Positions 17,753-27,363 are shown, numbered from the stretch's first letter. The stretch is DNA of 64,000 nucleotides from Rhodopirellula sp. (GCA_012728855.1 JAAYEH010000080.1:25136-89135); one strand, 5' to 3'. Numbers and translations: made by a program. The notes: generated by a model from the letters alone, not told the origin.

Positions 17753-19039
17753 ATGAAGACAGATTCAAGACGTACCATCCATCGGCGAGAGGTGCTCAAG
17801 CGGTTGGCCGCGGCCGGCTGCGCGGCGCCCATGTTCGTGCCGGGCAGCGCCTTGGGCGCGGAGGAGAAAGCCGCGGCCAGCGAACGAATCACCGTCGGCC
17901 ACATCGGCGTCGGCAACAGGGGAAGCGCGCTCTTCCGCGAAGTTCAACAGGTGCCCGATTTCCAGAGTGTGGCTGCTTCCGACTGCTACCAGAACCGCCG
18001 CGAGGGCGTAGCCAGGATCTGCAAGGGAAAGGCCTATGCCGATTTCCGCGAACTGCTGGCACGAAACGATATCGATGCCGTCTACATCGCCACGCCCGAC
18101 CACTGGCACGTGCCCATCGGCATCCTCGCCGCCAAGGCCGGCAAGGACGTCTACATCGAAAAACCGTTGGGAGTGACGCTGCAAGAGGATGTGGCGATCG
18201 AGAAAGTCCTCGCAGACACGGGCCGGATCTTCCAGTACGGCACCCAACAACGCAGCCTCGCCCATTGCTGGAACGGATGTGAACTGGTTCGCCGCGGCGC
18301 TATCGGCAAGGTGCATACCATCGAAGTCGATGCGCCGAACGGCGGGGCGGGCGGCTCCACCGCCGAAGCGCCTCTCCCGGACGGGTTTGACTTCGACATG
18401 TGGTGCGGCCCGGCGCCCGCCCGCGCCTACACCACCGACCTCTGCAAACCGCCGGGAACCTATTGGGTCTACGACTACTCGATCGGCTACCTCGGCGGCT
18501 GGGGAGCCCATCCGTTGGACATCATGGTCTGGGGAAGCGATGCCGACGTCAGCGGACTCGTCACCGTCGAAGGGACCGGCGTGGTTCCCGGCGACGGACT
18601 CTACGACACCGTCTACAACTGGGACATGAAAATCAAGCTCGGCGACGTCGAACTGATCTTCCGTCCCGGAGCAGATCGAACAAAGTTCATCGGCTCCGAC
18701 GGCTGGATCCAGGTGGCCCGATCCGCCGATCGCAACCTGGCAAGCGATCCCGCCCTCGTGCCGACCAAACCCGCCGCACCGCTCGCGCCCAACGACGATA
18801 GCCTGCAAGTCAGTCACTCCCACTCGGGTAACTTCGCCGCAGCGATCAGGGCGCGCAAGGCGCCGGTATCGAATATCCGCGACGCCGTGCGAAGCGACGT
18901 GATCAGCCTACTCTGCGATATCGCCGTGCGGACCGGCGAGAAGATCACCTGGGATCCGGCCAAGAGGGAACTCGTCAACCCCGGCGCGGATGCCCAAGCG
19001 ATGTTCTCCCGAAAGATGCGTGTACCGTGGACATTGTGA
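17753..19039 (+). CDS. Second Tat-exported Gfo/Idh/MocA-family oxidoreductase
   Basis: The 428-residue protein has a twin-arginine signal (HRREVLKRLAAAG), a Rossmann motif VGHIGVGNRGSALF, the YIATPDHWHVP strand and the IEKPLG motif. A C-terminal domain typical of bacterial family members follows, ending RKMRVPWTL. It differs clearly from the protein encoded at 15255, so the two are diverged paralogues and not a recent duplication. ATG 17753 follows a GGGAGAG ribosome site. Periplasmic sugar oxidoreduction is likely; the substrate is unknown. Confidence 0.88.
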   Translation: MKTDSRRTIHRREVLKRLAAAGCAAPMFVPGSALGAEEKAAASERITVGHIGVGNRGSALFREVQQVPDFQSVAASDCYQNRREGVARICKGKAYADFRELLARNDIDAVYIATPDHWHVPIGILAAKAGKDVYIEKPLGVTLQEDVAIEKVLADTGRIFQYGTQQRSLAHCWNGCELVRRGAIGKVHTIEVDAPNGGAGGSTAEAPLPDGFDFDMWCGPAPARAYTTDLCKPPGTYWVYDYSIGYLGGWGAHPLDIMVWGSDADVSGLVTVEGTGVVPGDGLYDTVYNWDMKIKLGDVELIFRPGADRTKFIGSDGWIQVARSADRNLASDPALVPTKPAAPLAPNDDSLQVSHSHSGNFAAAIRARKAPVSNIRDAVRSDVISLLCDIAVRTGEKITWDPAKRELVNPGADAQAMFSRKMRVPWTL

Positions 19040-19078
19040 GGCAAAAGGCTGGAAACCGAAGGCCGGAGGAAGCCCGAG

Positions 19079-20227
19079 ATGAGGATACCGCGCGTCTGCC
19101 TGGCGGGGGCCTTGGCATGCATGACGATTGGCTTCGGTTGTCGCCGCGATGAGCCGGCTGCCGAGCCAATGAACATGCCCGCTGCCGAGAGCCCTTCGGC
19201 GTCGGTTGGGCTTTCCGACGACCAGAAGGCCGCCATCCAGCGGATGCAGACCACGGGAGCCGGCATGGAATTGGACGGCGCCGGGTTCCCCGTCGAGATC
19301 GATCTGGCCAGCGAGAGGGTCTTCGCCGACGAGGAACTCGTCCGCGCCGCACTGATGTTCCCAAACCTGAAAAGACTTCGCCTGGCGGTCAGTTCGGTTT
19401 CCACGGCGACGCTTGCGGAACTTGCGTCGCTCACCGCCCTTGAAGAACTCTACCTGCAGGACGCGGCAATCGACGACGCCGGACTGGCCACACTGCTGCG
19501 GTCCATGCCGAACCTGCGGCGATTGACGCTGCGGCGAGTCCAGGGTGTCACGGATGAGGCACTCAATGCCGTGGCCGCCTGCAAGAACCTTGAAGTCGCG
19601 GCCCTGATTGAATTGAACCAGTTGACGGGAGCCGGGCTGCAACCGTTGGCCGGCATACCCCGGCTCCGCTCGCTGGACCTCCGCAACTGCGGACGCCTGG
19701 CGGCGGAAGACTTCAAACGCCTGGCCGCGTTTGACGACCTCGTCGAGCTGAAACTCGCAGGACCTGCGGTGAACGACGCCGTTGCCGAAGCAATCGTCGA
19801 TCTTCCGCAAGTCCGCTCGCTCACCATCGAGGACGCCGAGATTTCTGCGACGTTCCTCGAAAGACTGGCAAGCGACAAGGCGACCGCCGAAAGGCTCCAG
19901 ACGCTGGCACTGGCTCGCTGCTTCGGGGTCACCGACGAAGCCTTGGCATCGATCGACAAGTTTCCCAACCTGGAAACGCTCTCCCTCCGCGACATCATGG
20001 CCAGCGGCGAGTTTCTTGCCCGGCTCAGCGAGGCCGGAAAGGGGCCCCTGGCGCTGAAGACACTGATCGCCACCAACACGTTTTTGGACGACGGAGCCGT
20101 CGAACATCTGCCCAAACTCACTCCGAAGCTGGAACGCCTCGATTTGCGAGGCAACCCCGGAATCACGGACCAGTCGCGTTCGGCGTTCGCGAAACTGAAA
20201 CACCTGAAAGACCTCGAGCCTCACTGA
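19079..20227 (+). CDS. Leucine-rich-repeat lipoprotein
   Basis: The 382-residue protein has a short lipoprotein-like signal (MRIPRVCLAGALACMTIGFGC). Tandem leucine-rich repeats follow of the type LEELYLQDAAIDDAGLATLL and LRRLTLRRVQGVTDEALNAV, like the cysteine-containing/AMN1 class. Such repeats bind proteins or polymers. It starts 39 bases after the oxidoreductase and may be co-transcribed. Function unknown. Its 3' end is followed immediately by a fragment of an opposite-strand URO-D gene, marking a rearrangement boundary. Confidence 0.82.
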   Translation: MRIPRVCLAGALACMTIGFGCRRDEPAAEPMNMPAAESPSASVGLSDDQKAAIQRMQTTGAGMELDGAGFPVEIDLASERVFADEELVRAALMFPNLKRLRLAVSSVSTATLAELASLTALEELYLQDAAIDDAGLATLLRSMPNLRRLTLRRVQGVTDEALNAVAACKNLEVAALIELNQLTGAGLQPLAGIPRLRSLDLRNCGRLAAEDFKRLAAFDDLVELKLAGPAVNDAVAEAIVDLPQVRSLTIEDAEISATFLERLASDKATAERLQTLALARCFGVTDEALASIDKFPNLETLSLRDIMASGEFLARLSEAGKGPLALKTLIATNTFLDDGAVEHLPKLTPKLERLDLRGNPGITDQSRSAFAKLKHLKDLEPH

Positions 20228-20236
20228 AGCAGTAAC

Positions 20237-20380
20237 GAGACTGGCGTTTCGATACTTCGCGGGCAGTGTGCCGGCGCGCCGGTTCGCCCGATACCAGAGA
20301 TCCAGTCGCGGCACCCACGGAATCCGATCCGTCGGCTCGCCATTCAGTGCCGAAAGCATGCGCGACTTGTGGCTCGTCAT
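20237..20380 (-). pseudogene. N-terminal fragment of a uroporphyrinogen decarboxylase (URO-D) family protein
   Basis: The minus strand starting at ATG 20380 encodes SHKSRMLSALNGEPTDRIPW, continuing VPRLDLWYRANR. This resembles the beginning of URO-D/methyltransferase-family proteins. The similarity stops after about 48 residues, where the LRR gene begins on the other strand. The remaining roughly 300 residues of a normal protein are missing. Confidence 0.6.
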
Positions 20381-20886
20381 CTCATTTGCCCAATCCGGCA
20401 CGATTTTGAAAACAGTTTTTTGACCAAGTCGAGCAAGGCCGGAGCGTGCGACGACTGGGGGCTTCCGAGATTCAAGACCGGCCCTTGAAGCTCCCGGATC
20501 ATCTCGGGGGCATCCGTATGCATCCAGCGAGCATAGAACTCGCGGCTCTCCCAGCCCCAGGCAATGACTGCTTCGGGGCTCCGCAGCAGGTTGGCCAGCA
20601 ACTGCGCATCCAACTTGTCGGTCTTGAAGCGGCGTTGTATCATAGCTCGCAAGCGAAGGGGATGGGCTAGGAGGATGGTGCCGTAGGGACGAAGCAGGTC
20701 GTACAGCCACCGATAGGTGCCGCTTGCTTCGATCACAACCCGCAACGTGCCAAGCCTTCTGATGGTTTCCACGATGAACGCCGTCCCCTCACACCGGATC
20801 GTGACCGCGCCTTTGGCTTCTCCCGCGTCGTTGACAGCCGCGATGACCACGGTCGCCCGGTGAAGATCGATACCTACGTGCCACAT
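20377..20886 (-). pseudogene. Truncated IS110-family transposase
   Basis: Residues 1-102 match the N-terminal DEDD catalytic half of IS110 transposases: GIDLHRATVVIA, VVIEASGTYRWLYDLL, LLAHPLRLRAMIQRR, KTDKLDAQLLANLLR. After residue 102 (near 20580) the homology stops. The open frame runs into unrelated sequence whose origin I cannot name (SREFYARWMHTDAPEMIREL). The C-terminal transposase domain with its catalytic Ser is absent, so the element cannot move by itself. Near the upstream end, TGGTGGACT at about 20901 is matched by AGTCCACCA at about 20937, a possible element end. Confidence 0.8.
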
Positions 20887-20954
20887 AATAGGCTCCTTGT
20901 TTGGTGGACTTTGGATGGGTTACACACCTCAAACTTAGTCCACCAGCAGGGGGC

Positions 20955-21425
20955 TGTGACGGGGCAGGCTTCGCGGTGCTCGACAGCCACTTCCATTTGC
21001 TGGTTCGCCTTTCCAGCGAACGGGCAGCAGCCTGGTCGGATGAGGAAGTGGTGCGACGATGGGAACGGTTGTTTCCTCCGCGCGGCAAGGATCGCAAGCC
21101 CCTGGCCGCTCGGAGATGATCGCAAGCGGGGTGCGCGGCGCGTTGGTTTGCTGGAGGGCTTTTCGTTGGGGAGTTACCTTCAGCTTGCAGACTGGAACAG
21201 CCGCTTGATCCGTCAGGGAAAGGCGCGCGTGACCGCCGAGGTGGCATCGATCCTCGACCGCCTGGGAACCAGCGCGGAGGTGTGGCAGAAAACGATGGGC
21301 TGCTTGTTCTCGCGTCCGCGAACCTGGGGCGTGGCCTTTGCGTTTGGGCGGCAGCGTTTGCAGGAGGCCGCCGCCCGGCGAGGCTGCCATCACCTGGCGA
21401 ATCTCAACGGCTGTCCGACGTCAGC
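20955..21425 (+). pseudogene. Decayed RAYT-like (Y1, HUH) transposase
   Basis: Two segments in different frames resemble planctomycete REP-associated transposases. The first contains the HUH motif in VLDSHFHLLVRL and continues SDEEVVRRWERLFPPR. After a stop and an apparent internal deletion near 21117, the second frame carries GFSLGSYLQLADWNSRLIRQGKA and ends LANLNGCPTS. The start and the region expected to hold the catalytic tyrosine are gone. The stretch 21426-21783 shows nothing I can assign. Confidence 0.65.
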
Positions 21426-21783
21426 CGAGAGCCCCAGTCGTTTTGGCTTCACCTTCTGCGGCGAGGATTCCGCGCGCGGCAGAAGGGAACTTTGCCGAAA
21501 ACCGCTACTCACGGGAGTCTTGTCGCCGTGAGGCGGCGCTCTCGTTGTTACTGATCGTCAGAACGAAGTAGTCGGCGGGATCCACCGGCCGTTTCCCGCG
21601 TAATTGCCCCGACCAATTCCGAATGAAGCTGCCGTGTTCAGCGTCATCGCATTGCGTATCCTTGTTCCCTTGAATGGATGTCAAACTTCGGCAGTACGGC
21701 TTTGCGGCCGGGGCAACGAGGTGATACACTTGGCTGCGACGGTCCCCTCTCGCACAAACCCCTTTTTCGCGAGGTGATGAACC

Positions 21784-21960
21784 ATGCACGAGACAACCGG
21801 CAAAGCTACGGCGCGGAATTCGCGCCGCGAGTTTTTCGCATCCGGCGGGGCAATCGCGGCCGGAATCTATCTGGGAGGCCCGGCTATTGGCCGAGCGGCG
21901 GCGGTGGAAACGCTGGCCATCAATGGCGGCCGCAAGGCCCACCACAAAGACACGGTTTCT
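21784..21960 (+). pseudogene. 5' remnant of a Tat-exported DegT/DnrJ/EryC1-type protein
   Basis: Codons 1-55 of this frame encode a twin-arginine signal (SRREFFASGGAIAAG) followed by VETLAINGGRKA, which resembles the first residues of DegT-family aminotransferases. The frame then runs on without a stop into the ceramidase-family gene, which has its own ribosome site and signal peptide at 21991. The fused reading frame is therefore taken as accidental joining after a deletion. Confidence 0.55.
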
Positions 21961-21990
21961 ATTCGAAATCTCATGCCAGGGAGAAATGCC

Positions 21991-23430
21991 ATGCGATGGC
22001 CGTTCATGTGTGCGATCGCGTTGTTGTTGGGGTCGCAATTGCAGCCAGAAGCGTTGCCGGCCGAGCAATCGCGCGTGTTTCGCGTGGGCCTCAGCCAGGT
22101 TGATATCACGCCTGAGAAACTGCCCGTTTCGATGTTGGGGAGCTTTTCAGACCGCCCGGCCACTTCGGTCCATGATCCGTTGTACGTGCGCACGCTGGTA
22201 CTGGATGACGGAACACTCCGCGTGGCGATTGCCGTGTGCGACATCTGCGCGGTCCCGCGCGAACTGTTCGACGAGGCGAAACGACGTGCCGCGCAGTCCA
22301 CGGGCATCCCGCCACAACAGATGTTGATGGCGGCCACGCACACCCACACGGCCCCGGCAGTGGTCGACCTGCTTGACGCGGTGCCGGTCGATGCCGAATA
22401 CACCAGGCTGCTGGTGGCCAAGATGGCCGAGGGGGTCGAAAAGGCCGCTGGCCGGCTGGCCCCGGCCGAAATCGGCTGGGGTCTCGGCAGCCTCCCCGAG
22501 GAAGTCGGCAATCGCCGTTGGCTGAAGAAGGAAGGAACGATTCCGCCCAACCCCTTCGGTGAAACCGGCGATCGGGCCCAGATGAATCCGAGTGCGGGCA
22601 GCCCGGACCTCGTCCACCCGGCCGGCCCCACCGACCCGGACGTGTCGCTGCTGTCGGTCGTCGAGCCGGGCGGCCGGGCGCGGGCACTGTTGGCCAATTA
22701 CTCGCTGCACTACGTGGGCGGTATTCCGGCCGGCATGCTCTCGGCCGACTACTTCGGCGAATTCTGCGGACAGATCCGGCAGCGACTCGCTCCCGACGCC
22801 GGGCCGGACGAATTCCTCGGCATCCTCAGCAACGGCACCAGCGGCGACATCAATAACATCGACTTCCTCAAGCCGCGTCCCAGAGCCGAGCCCTTTCAGC
22901 GGATCCGCGAGGTAGCGGGCCGCGTGGCCGACGTGGCGGCCCAGGCCCAACGCCAAGTCAAGCATCAGGCGTGGGTGCCCCTGAGCATGGTCGAGCGGGA
23001 GATCGAAGTGGGCGTACGCAAGCCCAACGCCGAACAGCTTCAGCAGGCCCAGGCACTGCTGGCCGATCTCAAGGAGAAAGCCCACGGTCCGGTCCCCGAA
23101 TACTACGCCAGGTCCAGCCTGCGATTGAGCCAATGGCCGGACACGGTGAAGATCAAGCTCCAGGCCCTGCGGATCGGCGATCTGGCCATCACGGCGATGC
23201 CCTGCGAAGTGTTTGCCGAGATTGGGCTGGAGATCAAGCGCCGTTCGCCGCTGCGGCCGGTTTTTGTGATCCAATTGGCCAACGGCTACAACGGCTATCT
23301 GCCCACGCCGCAACAGCACGCCCTGGGCGGCTATGAAACGTGGCGTGCGCCCAGCAGCTATCTGGAAGTCACTGCTTCGCGCAAGATGACCGAGACGCTG
23401 CTGGAGATGCTGGCCGAATTGGCGCGCTAA
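21991..23430 (+). CDS. Secreted neutral/alkaline ceramidase-family protein
   Basis: The 479-residue protein has its own signal peptide (MRWPFMCAIALLLGSQL, cleaved near LPAEQ) and the N-terminal domain of neutral ceramidases. VGLSQVDITPEKLPVSMLG starts the domain, LMAATHTHTAP supplies probable zinc ligands, and NYSLHYVGG, LSADYFGEF and LGILSNGTSGDINN follow. The C-terminal part (VIQLANGYNGYLPT) is also family-like. Ceramidases cleave the amide bond of ceramides, but planctomycete relatives are uncharacterised. ATG 21991 is preferred over an in-frame ATG at 21784, because GGGAGA precedes it and the upstream part is a foreign remnant. A broken paralogue lies at 48349-49358. Confidence 0.82.
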   Translation: MRWPFMCAIALLLGSQLQPEALPAEQSRVFRVGLSQVDITPEKLPVSMLGSFSDRPATSVHDPLYVRTLVLDDGTLRVAIAVCDICAVPRELFDEAKRRAAQSTGIPPQQMLMAATHTHTAPAVVDLLDAVPVDAEYTRLLVAKMAEGVEKAAGRLAPAEIGWGLGSLPEEVGNRRWLKKEGTIPPNPFGETGDRAQMNPSAGSPDLVHPAGPTDPDVSLLSVVEPGGRARALLANYSLHYVGGIPAGMLSADYFGEFCGQIRQRLAPDAGPDEFLGILSNGTSGDINNIDFLKPRPRAEPFQRIREVAGRVADVAAQAQRQVKHQAWVPLSMVEREIEVGVRKPNAEQLQQAQALLADLKEKAHGPVPEYYARSSLRLSQWPDTVKIKLQALRIGDLAITAMPCEVFAEIGLEIKRRSPLRPVFVIQLANGYNGYLPTPQQHALGGYETWRAPSSYLEVTASRKMTETLLEMLAELAR

Positions 23431-23543
23431 ATAACCATGCACGATTCCGGGAGTAGAACGGTCGTGTGGCACTGCTTGGAGTTGAAAGGGTTCTCCATCC
23501 ATCTCGACCGACTTCGTCGGGCCCCTGTCCATAGGCAGACACC

Positions 23544-23855
23544 ATGAACGAAAGGCGGCCCGCGCCGCCATGCACGGCTATCAAGTGCGTCGGCGGCGGC
23601 CCGGGCGGGCTGGAAATCGAAGTGGCGAACCTCTGGCCCAACCGGCTCATCGGCGACGGAACGCTCCCAAAAGAGAAACGGCGGACGTCGACGAACGTCA
23701 GAACCTACGAAACGCCCTTGCCGCCTCGCGCCGAATATCGAACCTACGGTTGCCGAATATGTGGTGCTCGCCGGGAGAGCAACTCGCCCCCGACATTGCT
23801 CCCCTCGGGTTTGCTCGGGCCGGTGAGGATTCAGGCGGCGGAGAGGGTTTCTCTC
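23544..23855 (+). pseudogene. 3' remnant of a GH106-like alpha-L-rhamnosidase
   Basis: The frame from ATG 23544 encodes LEIEVANLWPNRLIGDGTLP, KEKRR and YETPLPP, and then LLPSGLLGPVRIQAAERV. These are the hallmarks of the C-terminal beta domain of GH106/GH2-like rhamnosidases. More than 500 residues of the enzyme are missing upstream and there is no signal peptide. The rest of the 23431-24116 gap shows nothing else recognisable. Confidence 0.6.
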
Positions 23856-24116
23856 CAAGAACGGTCAGGGAGCAGCACACGGTCTTGCCCCACACGCGGA
23901 ACTTGCTGCCTCGACGATCTCCGGTTACAACTTGGGGAATGAGGAGTCCTGGAACCTATCCAGATCGATTGGCCGGTGTGGCCGCTGTGACCATAGTCCT
24001 TTTCCGAAAGTCGCTTCGGCCGGTCGGGTGCCTGCCGATCCATGTCCCACGCGATGCCGCGAGCCGGCAGCGGCGGAGCAACGTGGTTGCGGGTTAGTGT
24101 GAAAGGAAGAACGCCC

Positions 24117-25547
24117 ATGATGCGAACATTCGCCGGAATCATCGCACTGCTCCTCGCCGCGCCGGGATCGGCTGCCGAGAAGCCGAACATCGTGCTGATC
24201 GTCTCGGACGACCAGGGCTACAACGACCTGGGCGTGCTCGGCGACCACATCATCACTCCCAGCCTCGACCGTCTGGCGCGGGAGGGGGTGCGGCTGACGA
24301 ACTACTACGTGGCCTGGCCCGCCTGCACGCCCAGTCGCGGCGCCTTCCTCACGGGGCGCTACCCGCAGCGCAACGGCATCTACGACATGATCCGCAACGA
24401 GGCGCCGGACTACGGCTACCAGTATCCGTCCGAGGAATACGCGGTTACCTTCGAGCGGATCGGCGGCATGGACGTCCGCGAGATTCTCTTGCCGCAGATG
24501 CTCAAGAAGGCCGGCTACTATAGCGGGATTTTCGGCAAGTGGGATCTGGGCGTCCATCGGCGGTTTTTGCCGTTGCAGCGAGGATTCGATGAATTCTACG
24601 GATTCGTGAATACGGGCATCGACTACTACACCCACGAGCGCTACGGTGTGCCGTCGATGTTCCGCAACAACGAGCCGACCACCGAGGACAAAGGAACCTA
24701 CTGCACCTACCTGTTTCAACGGGAGGCCGTCCGGTTCGTGCGAGAGAACAAGGACCGGCCCTTCTTCCTCTATCTCCCCTTCAACGCTCCGCACGGCGCC
24801 TCGAGCCTCGATCCCAAGATACGCAGCGGGGCACAGGCGCCGGAGCAGTGGCGGAAAATGTACCCGGAATTGTATGCCAAGGAAGGCGATGTGGAGGCAA
24901 CGCGCTATGGGCGTCCGGCGACGGTCGCGAACAAGCCCCTAAGGAAGACCAATTACCTCGGGGCGGTGACCGCTATGGACGCTGCCATTGGGGAGGTGCT
25001 CAAGCTGCTGGACGAAAACGGCCTGGCGGAGAAGACGATCGTGATCTTCTTCTCCGACAACGGCGGATCGGGCGGGGCCGACAACGCGCCGCTGCGCGGC
25101 CACAAGGGGCTCGTATTCGAGGGGGGTGTGCGGGTCTGCTGCCTCGTTCGTTATCCGGCGAAAATCCCGGCGAGCTCGGTGAATGGAGAGTTCCTGACCT
25201 CGCTGGAGTGGTTGCCGACGCTGTTGAACCTGGCCGGCGTCGCGCCGCCCGAGGGCCTCGTGCTCGACGGCTTCGACATCATGCCCGTGCTGGCCGGAGG
25301 GAAACCGTCTCCGCGGCGCGAAATGTATTGGAAGCGCCGGGCGAAGGAGGCTGCGCGAGTGGATGACTGGAAATGGATTCGCAACGAGAGCGGCACCTTC
25401 CTCTTCGATCTGGGGGACGACCCGAGCGAGCAGAAGAACCTGGTCGAGAAGGTGCCGGAAAAGGCGTCGCAGATGCAGGCGAAGTTCGAGGGGTGGTTGA
25501 AGGAGATGGATGCCGCGGAGCCGCGGGAGCCGTTCAAGGATTTTTAG
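24117..25547 (+). CDS. Secreted sulfatase (type I, formylglycine-dependent)
   Basis: The 476-residue arylsulfatase-like hydrolase removes sulfate esters from an unknown, probably polysaccharide, substrate. A signal peptide (MMRTFAGIIALLLAAPGSAA) precedes PNIVLIVSDDQGYNDLG, which holds the calcium-binding aspartates. The formylglycine motif is CTPSR at Cys70. FGKWDLGVHRRFLP and FFSDNGGSGG supply further conserved residues. Maturation needs a formylglycine-generating enzyme, not found in this window. ATG 24117 follows GAAAGGAAG and fits the signal peptide. Confidence 0.93.
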   Translation: MMRTFAGIIALLLAAPGSAAEKPNIVLIVSDDQGYNDLGVLGDHIITPSLDRLAREGVRLTNYYVAWPACTPSRGAFLTGRYPQRNGIYDMIRNEAPDYGYQYPSEEYAVTFERIGGMDVREILLPQMLKKAGYYSGIFGKWDLGVHRRFLPLQRGFDEFYGFVNTGIDYYTHERYGVPSMFRNNEPTTEDKGTYCTYLFQREAVRFVRENKDRPFFLYLPFNAPHGASSLDPKIRSGAQAPEQWRKMYPELYAKEGDVEATRYGRPATVANKPLRKTNYLGAVTAMDAAIGEVLKLLDENGLAEKTIVIFFSDNGGSGGADNAPLRGHKGLVFEGGVRVCCLVRYPAKIPASSVNGEFLTSLEWLPTLLNLAGVAPPEGLVLDGFDIMPVLAGGKPSPRREMYWKRRAKEAARVDDWKWIRNESGTFLFDLGDDPSEQKNLVEKVPEKASQMQAKFEGWLKEMDAAEPREPFKDF

Positions 25548-25635
25548 AGTATGGTAAGTGGGTTGCGGGCTGGCCTCCGGGGTGTTATGGTCAAACTGGA
25601 AAGCCTGACGTACAACAACCACGAAGGAGTTTGCC

Positions 25636-27117
25636 ATGTCCATGCATCAACGGTCTACCAGCAGCCGGCGTGCGTTTCTTGGCCAGATGGCCGCGGCTGC
25701 CGCTGCCGGCTCCATTTCGTTTCCCGTTTCGGCGCGGATCGGCCGCGCCGCCGAAGCAGCCGCGCCGATCGATCTTGGCTCGCGGCGCGAGCTGTTCGTG
25801 GATGATTTCCTCGTTGCCCGCATGGACGGCGCGGAACTGAAACCGCACAAGCCCCAGCCGCGCGAGGTAGCGCTGGTGTGCGACGCCCCCTGGGAAGGCA
25901 ATATATCCGCCTACTACACGTTCTTTGCCGACGACGACCGCTTTCGCACCTACTACCGCGGCGCGCATTTCGACGAGAAGGCCAAGAAGACGACGCATCC
26001 GGAGGTCACCTGCTATGCGGAAAGCCGCGACGGAGTGCATTGGGAGAAGCCCGAACTGGGCATTTGCGAGTACAACGGCTCGAAAGAGAACAACATCGTC
26101 TGGACCGGGCCCGGCACCCACAACTTCGCGGCCATGAAAGACGGCAATCCGGCCTGCGAGCCCGGGGCTCGTTACAAAGCGTTGGCGGGCGGAACGACCA
26201 CCGTCAACGGCAAAAAGAAAGGCTGCCTCAACGCGATTCAGTCGCCGGACGGGATTCATTGGAAGATGCTGTCCGAGGGGGTGATCACCGACGGCGCTTT
26301 CGACTCGCAGAACCTCGCCTTCTGGGACGCCGAACGAGGCGAGTACCGCGCCTATTGGCGGATCTTCACCGCGGGCTATACCGACGAACGAGGCTGGAAG
26401 CCGGGAGGCGTTCGGGCCATACGCACGGCGACCTCGAAGGACTTCATCCACTGGTCCAACCAGGCCGATCTGAAATACGTCGACTCGCCGCACGAGCATC
26501 TCTATACGAATGCCGTCCTTCCCTACTTCCGCGCGCCGCACCTGTTGATCGGCTTTCCCACCCGGTTTCAGCCGAAGACCCAGCAGGTAGAACCGGTCTT
26601 CATGACGAGCCGCGACGGCACGCTCTTTCGTCGTTGGAATGAGGAACTCATCCCGATCACCGCCCCGGAGGATCGTGACGGCAACCGCAGCAACTACATG
26701 GCCTGGGGCCTGCTTCAGCTTCCCGGCGACGACCGCGAGTTGTCGGTGTATGCGACCGAGGCCTACTACGCCGGCCCGGCGAGCCGCGTCCGCCGCTTCA
26801 CCTTCCGCACCGACGGCTTCGTGTCGGTCCACGCCGCCGGCCAAGGCTCGCTGCTGACCAAACCGCTGACGTTTTCCGGGGCCAATCTCTCGATGAATAT
26901 CGCCGCCAGAGGGAGCGCGCGGGTCGAGTTGCAGGATGCGGCAGGCAAGCCATTGCCCGGCTTCGCGTTGGACGACTGCTCGCCGATCACGGGCGACTTC
27001 ATCGACCACGTCGTGAGCTGGAAAGGGGGGGCGGATTTGGGCAAGGTCAGCGGCCAGCCCGTGCGGCTCCTCGTGGTGATGAAGGATACGGACCTGTTCT
27101 CGATGCGATTCCAGTAA
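25636..27117 (+). CDS. Tat-exported beta-propeller-like protein, possible glycoside hydrolase
   Basis: The 493-residue protein has a twin-arginine signal (SSRRAFLGQMAAAAAAG). Repeats follow of the type seen in five-bladed propeller enzymes: LFVDDFLVARMDG, TCYAESRDGVHWEKPELG, LNAIQSPDGIHWKMLSEG and FMTSRDGTLFRRWNEE. Proteins with these DGxxW repeats are often labelled GH32-like or hypothetical in Planctomycetota. No catalytic residue assignment is secure. It follows the sulfatase by about 90 bases and may work on the same polymer. Confidence 0.75.
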   Translation: MSMHQRSTSSRRAFLGQMAAAAAAGSISFPVSARIGRAAEAAAPIDLGSRRELFVDDFLVARMDGAELKPHKPQPREVALVCDAPWEGNISAYYTFFADDDRFRTYYRGAHFDEKAKKTTHPEVTCYAESRDGVHWEKPELGICEYNGSKENNIVWTGPGTHNFAAMKDGNPACEPGARYKALAGGTTTVNGKKKGCLNAIQSPDGIHWKMLSEGVITDGAFDSQNLAFWDAERGEYRAYWRIFTAGYTDERGWKPGGVRAIRTATSKDFIHWSNQADLKYVDSPHEHLYTNAVLPYFRAPHLLIGFPTRFQPKTQQVEPVFMTSRDGTLFRRWNEELIPITAPEDRDGNRSNYMAWGLLQLPGDDRELSVYATEAYYAGPASRVRRFTFRTDGFVSVHAAGQGSLLTKPLTFSGANLSMNIAARGSARVELQDAAGKPLPGFALDDCSPITGDFIDHVVSWKGGADLGKVSGQPVRLLVVMKDTDLFSMRFQ

Positions 27118-27244
27118 GCAACGGTGACCAAGGCCCTGTCTCGCGAGGCCTCCGGCGCGTATACTTCAACAAAGGCCCGCGTGACGTCGGGCCTGATCGT
27201 CCCATGTTGTTTTTTCAACCACCCGCCAAGATGGCAGAATCCGC

Positions 27245-27315
27245 AGCAGCCCGGCTGCTGGCCATCCGATTCCCGTAGCGTCTGGCCGTTGCCCGATGGT
27301 AGCAGCCGGGCTGCT
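27245..27315. repeat. Pair of family A palindromes
   Basis: AGCAGCCCGGCTGCT at 27245-27259 and AGCAGCCGGGCTGCT at 27301-27315 lie in the 27118-27363 gap before nadA. They are about 55 bases apart, close enough to pair with each other as one larger hairpin. Confidence 0.7.
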
Positions 27316-27363
27316 TAGCATTATGGCGGGTGATTGTGTTTTTTCGCACTTGCCGGCCCCATC

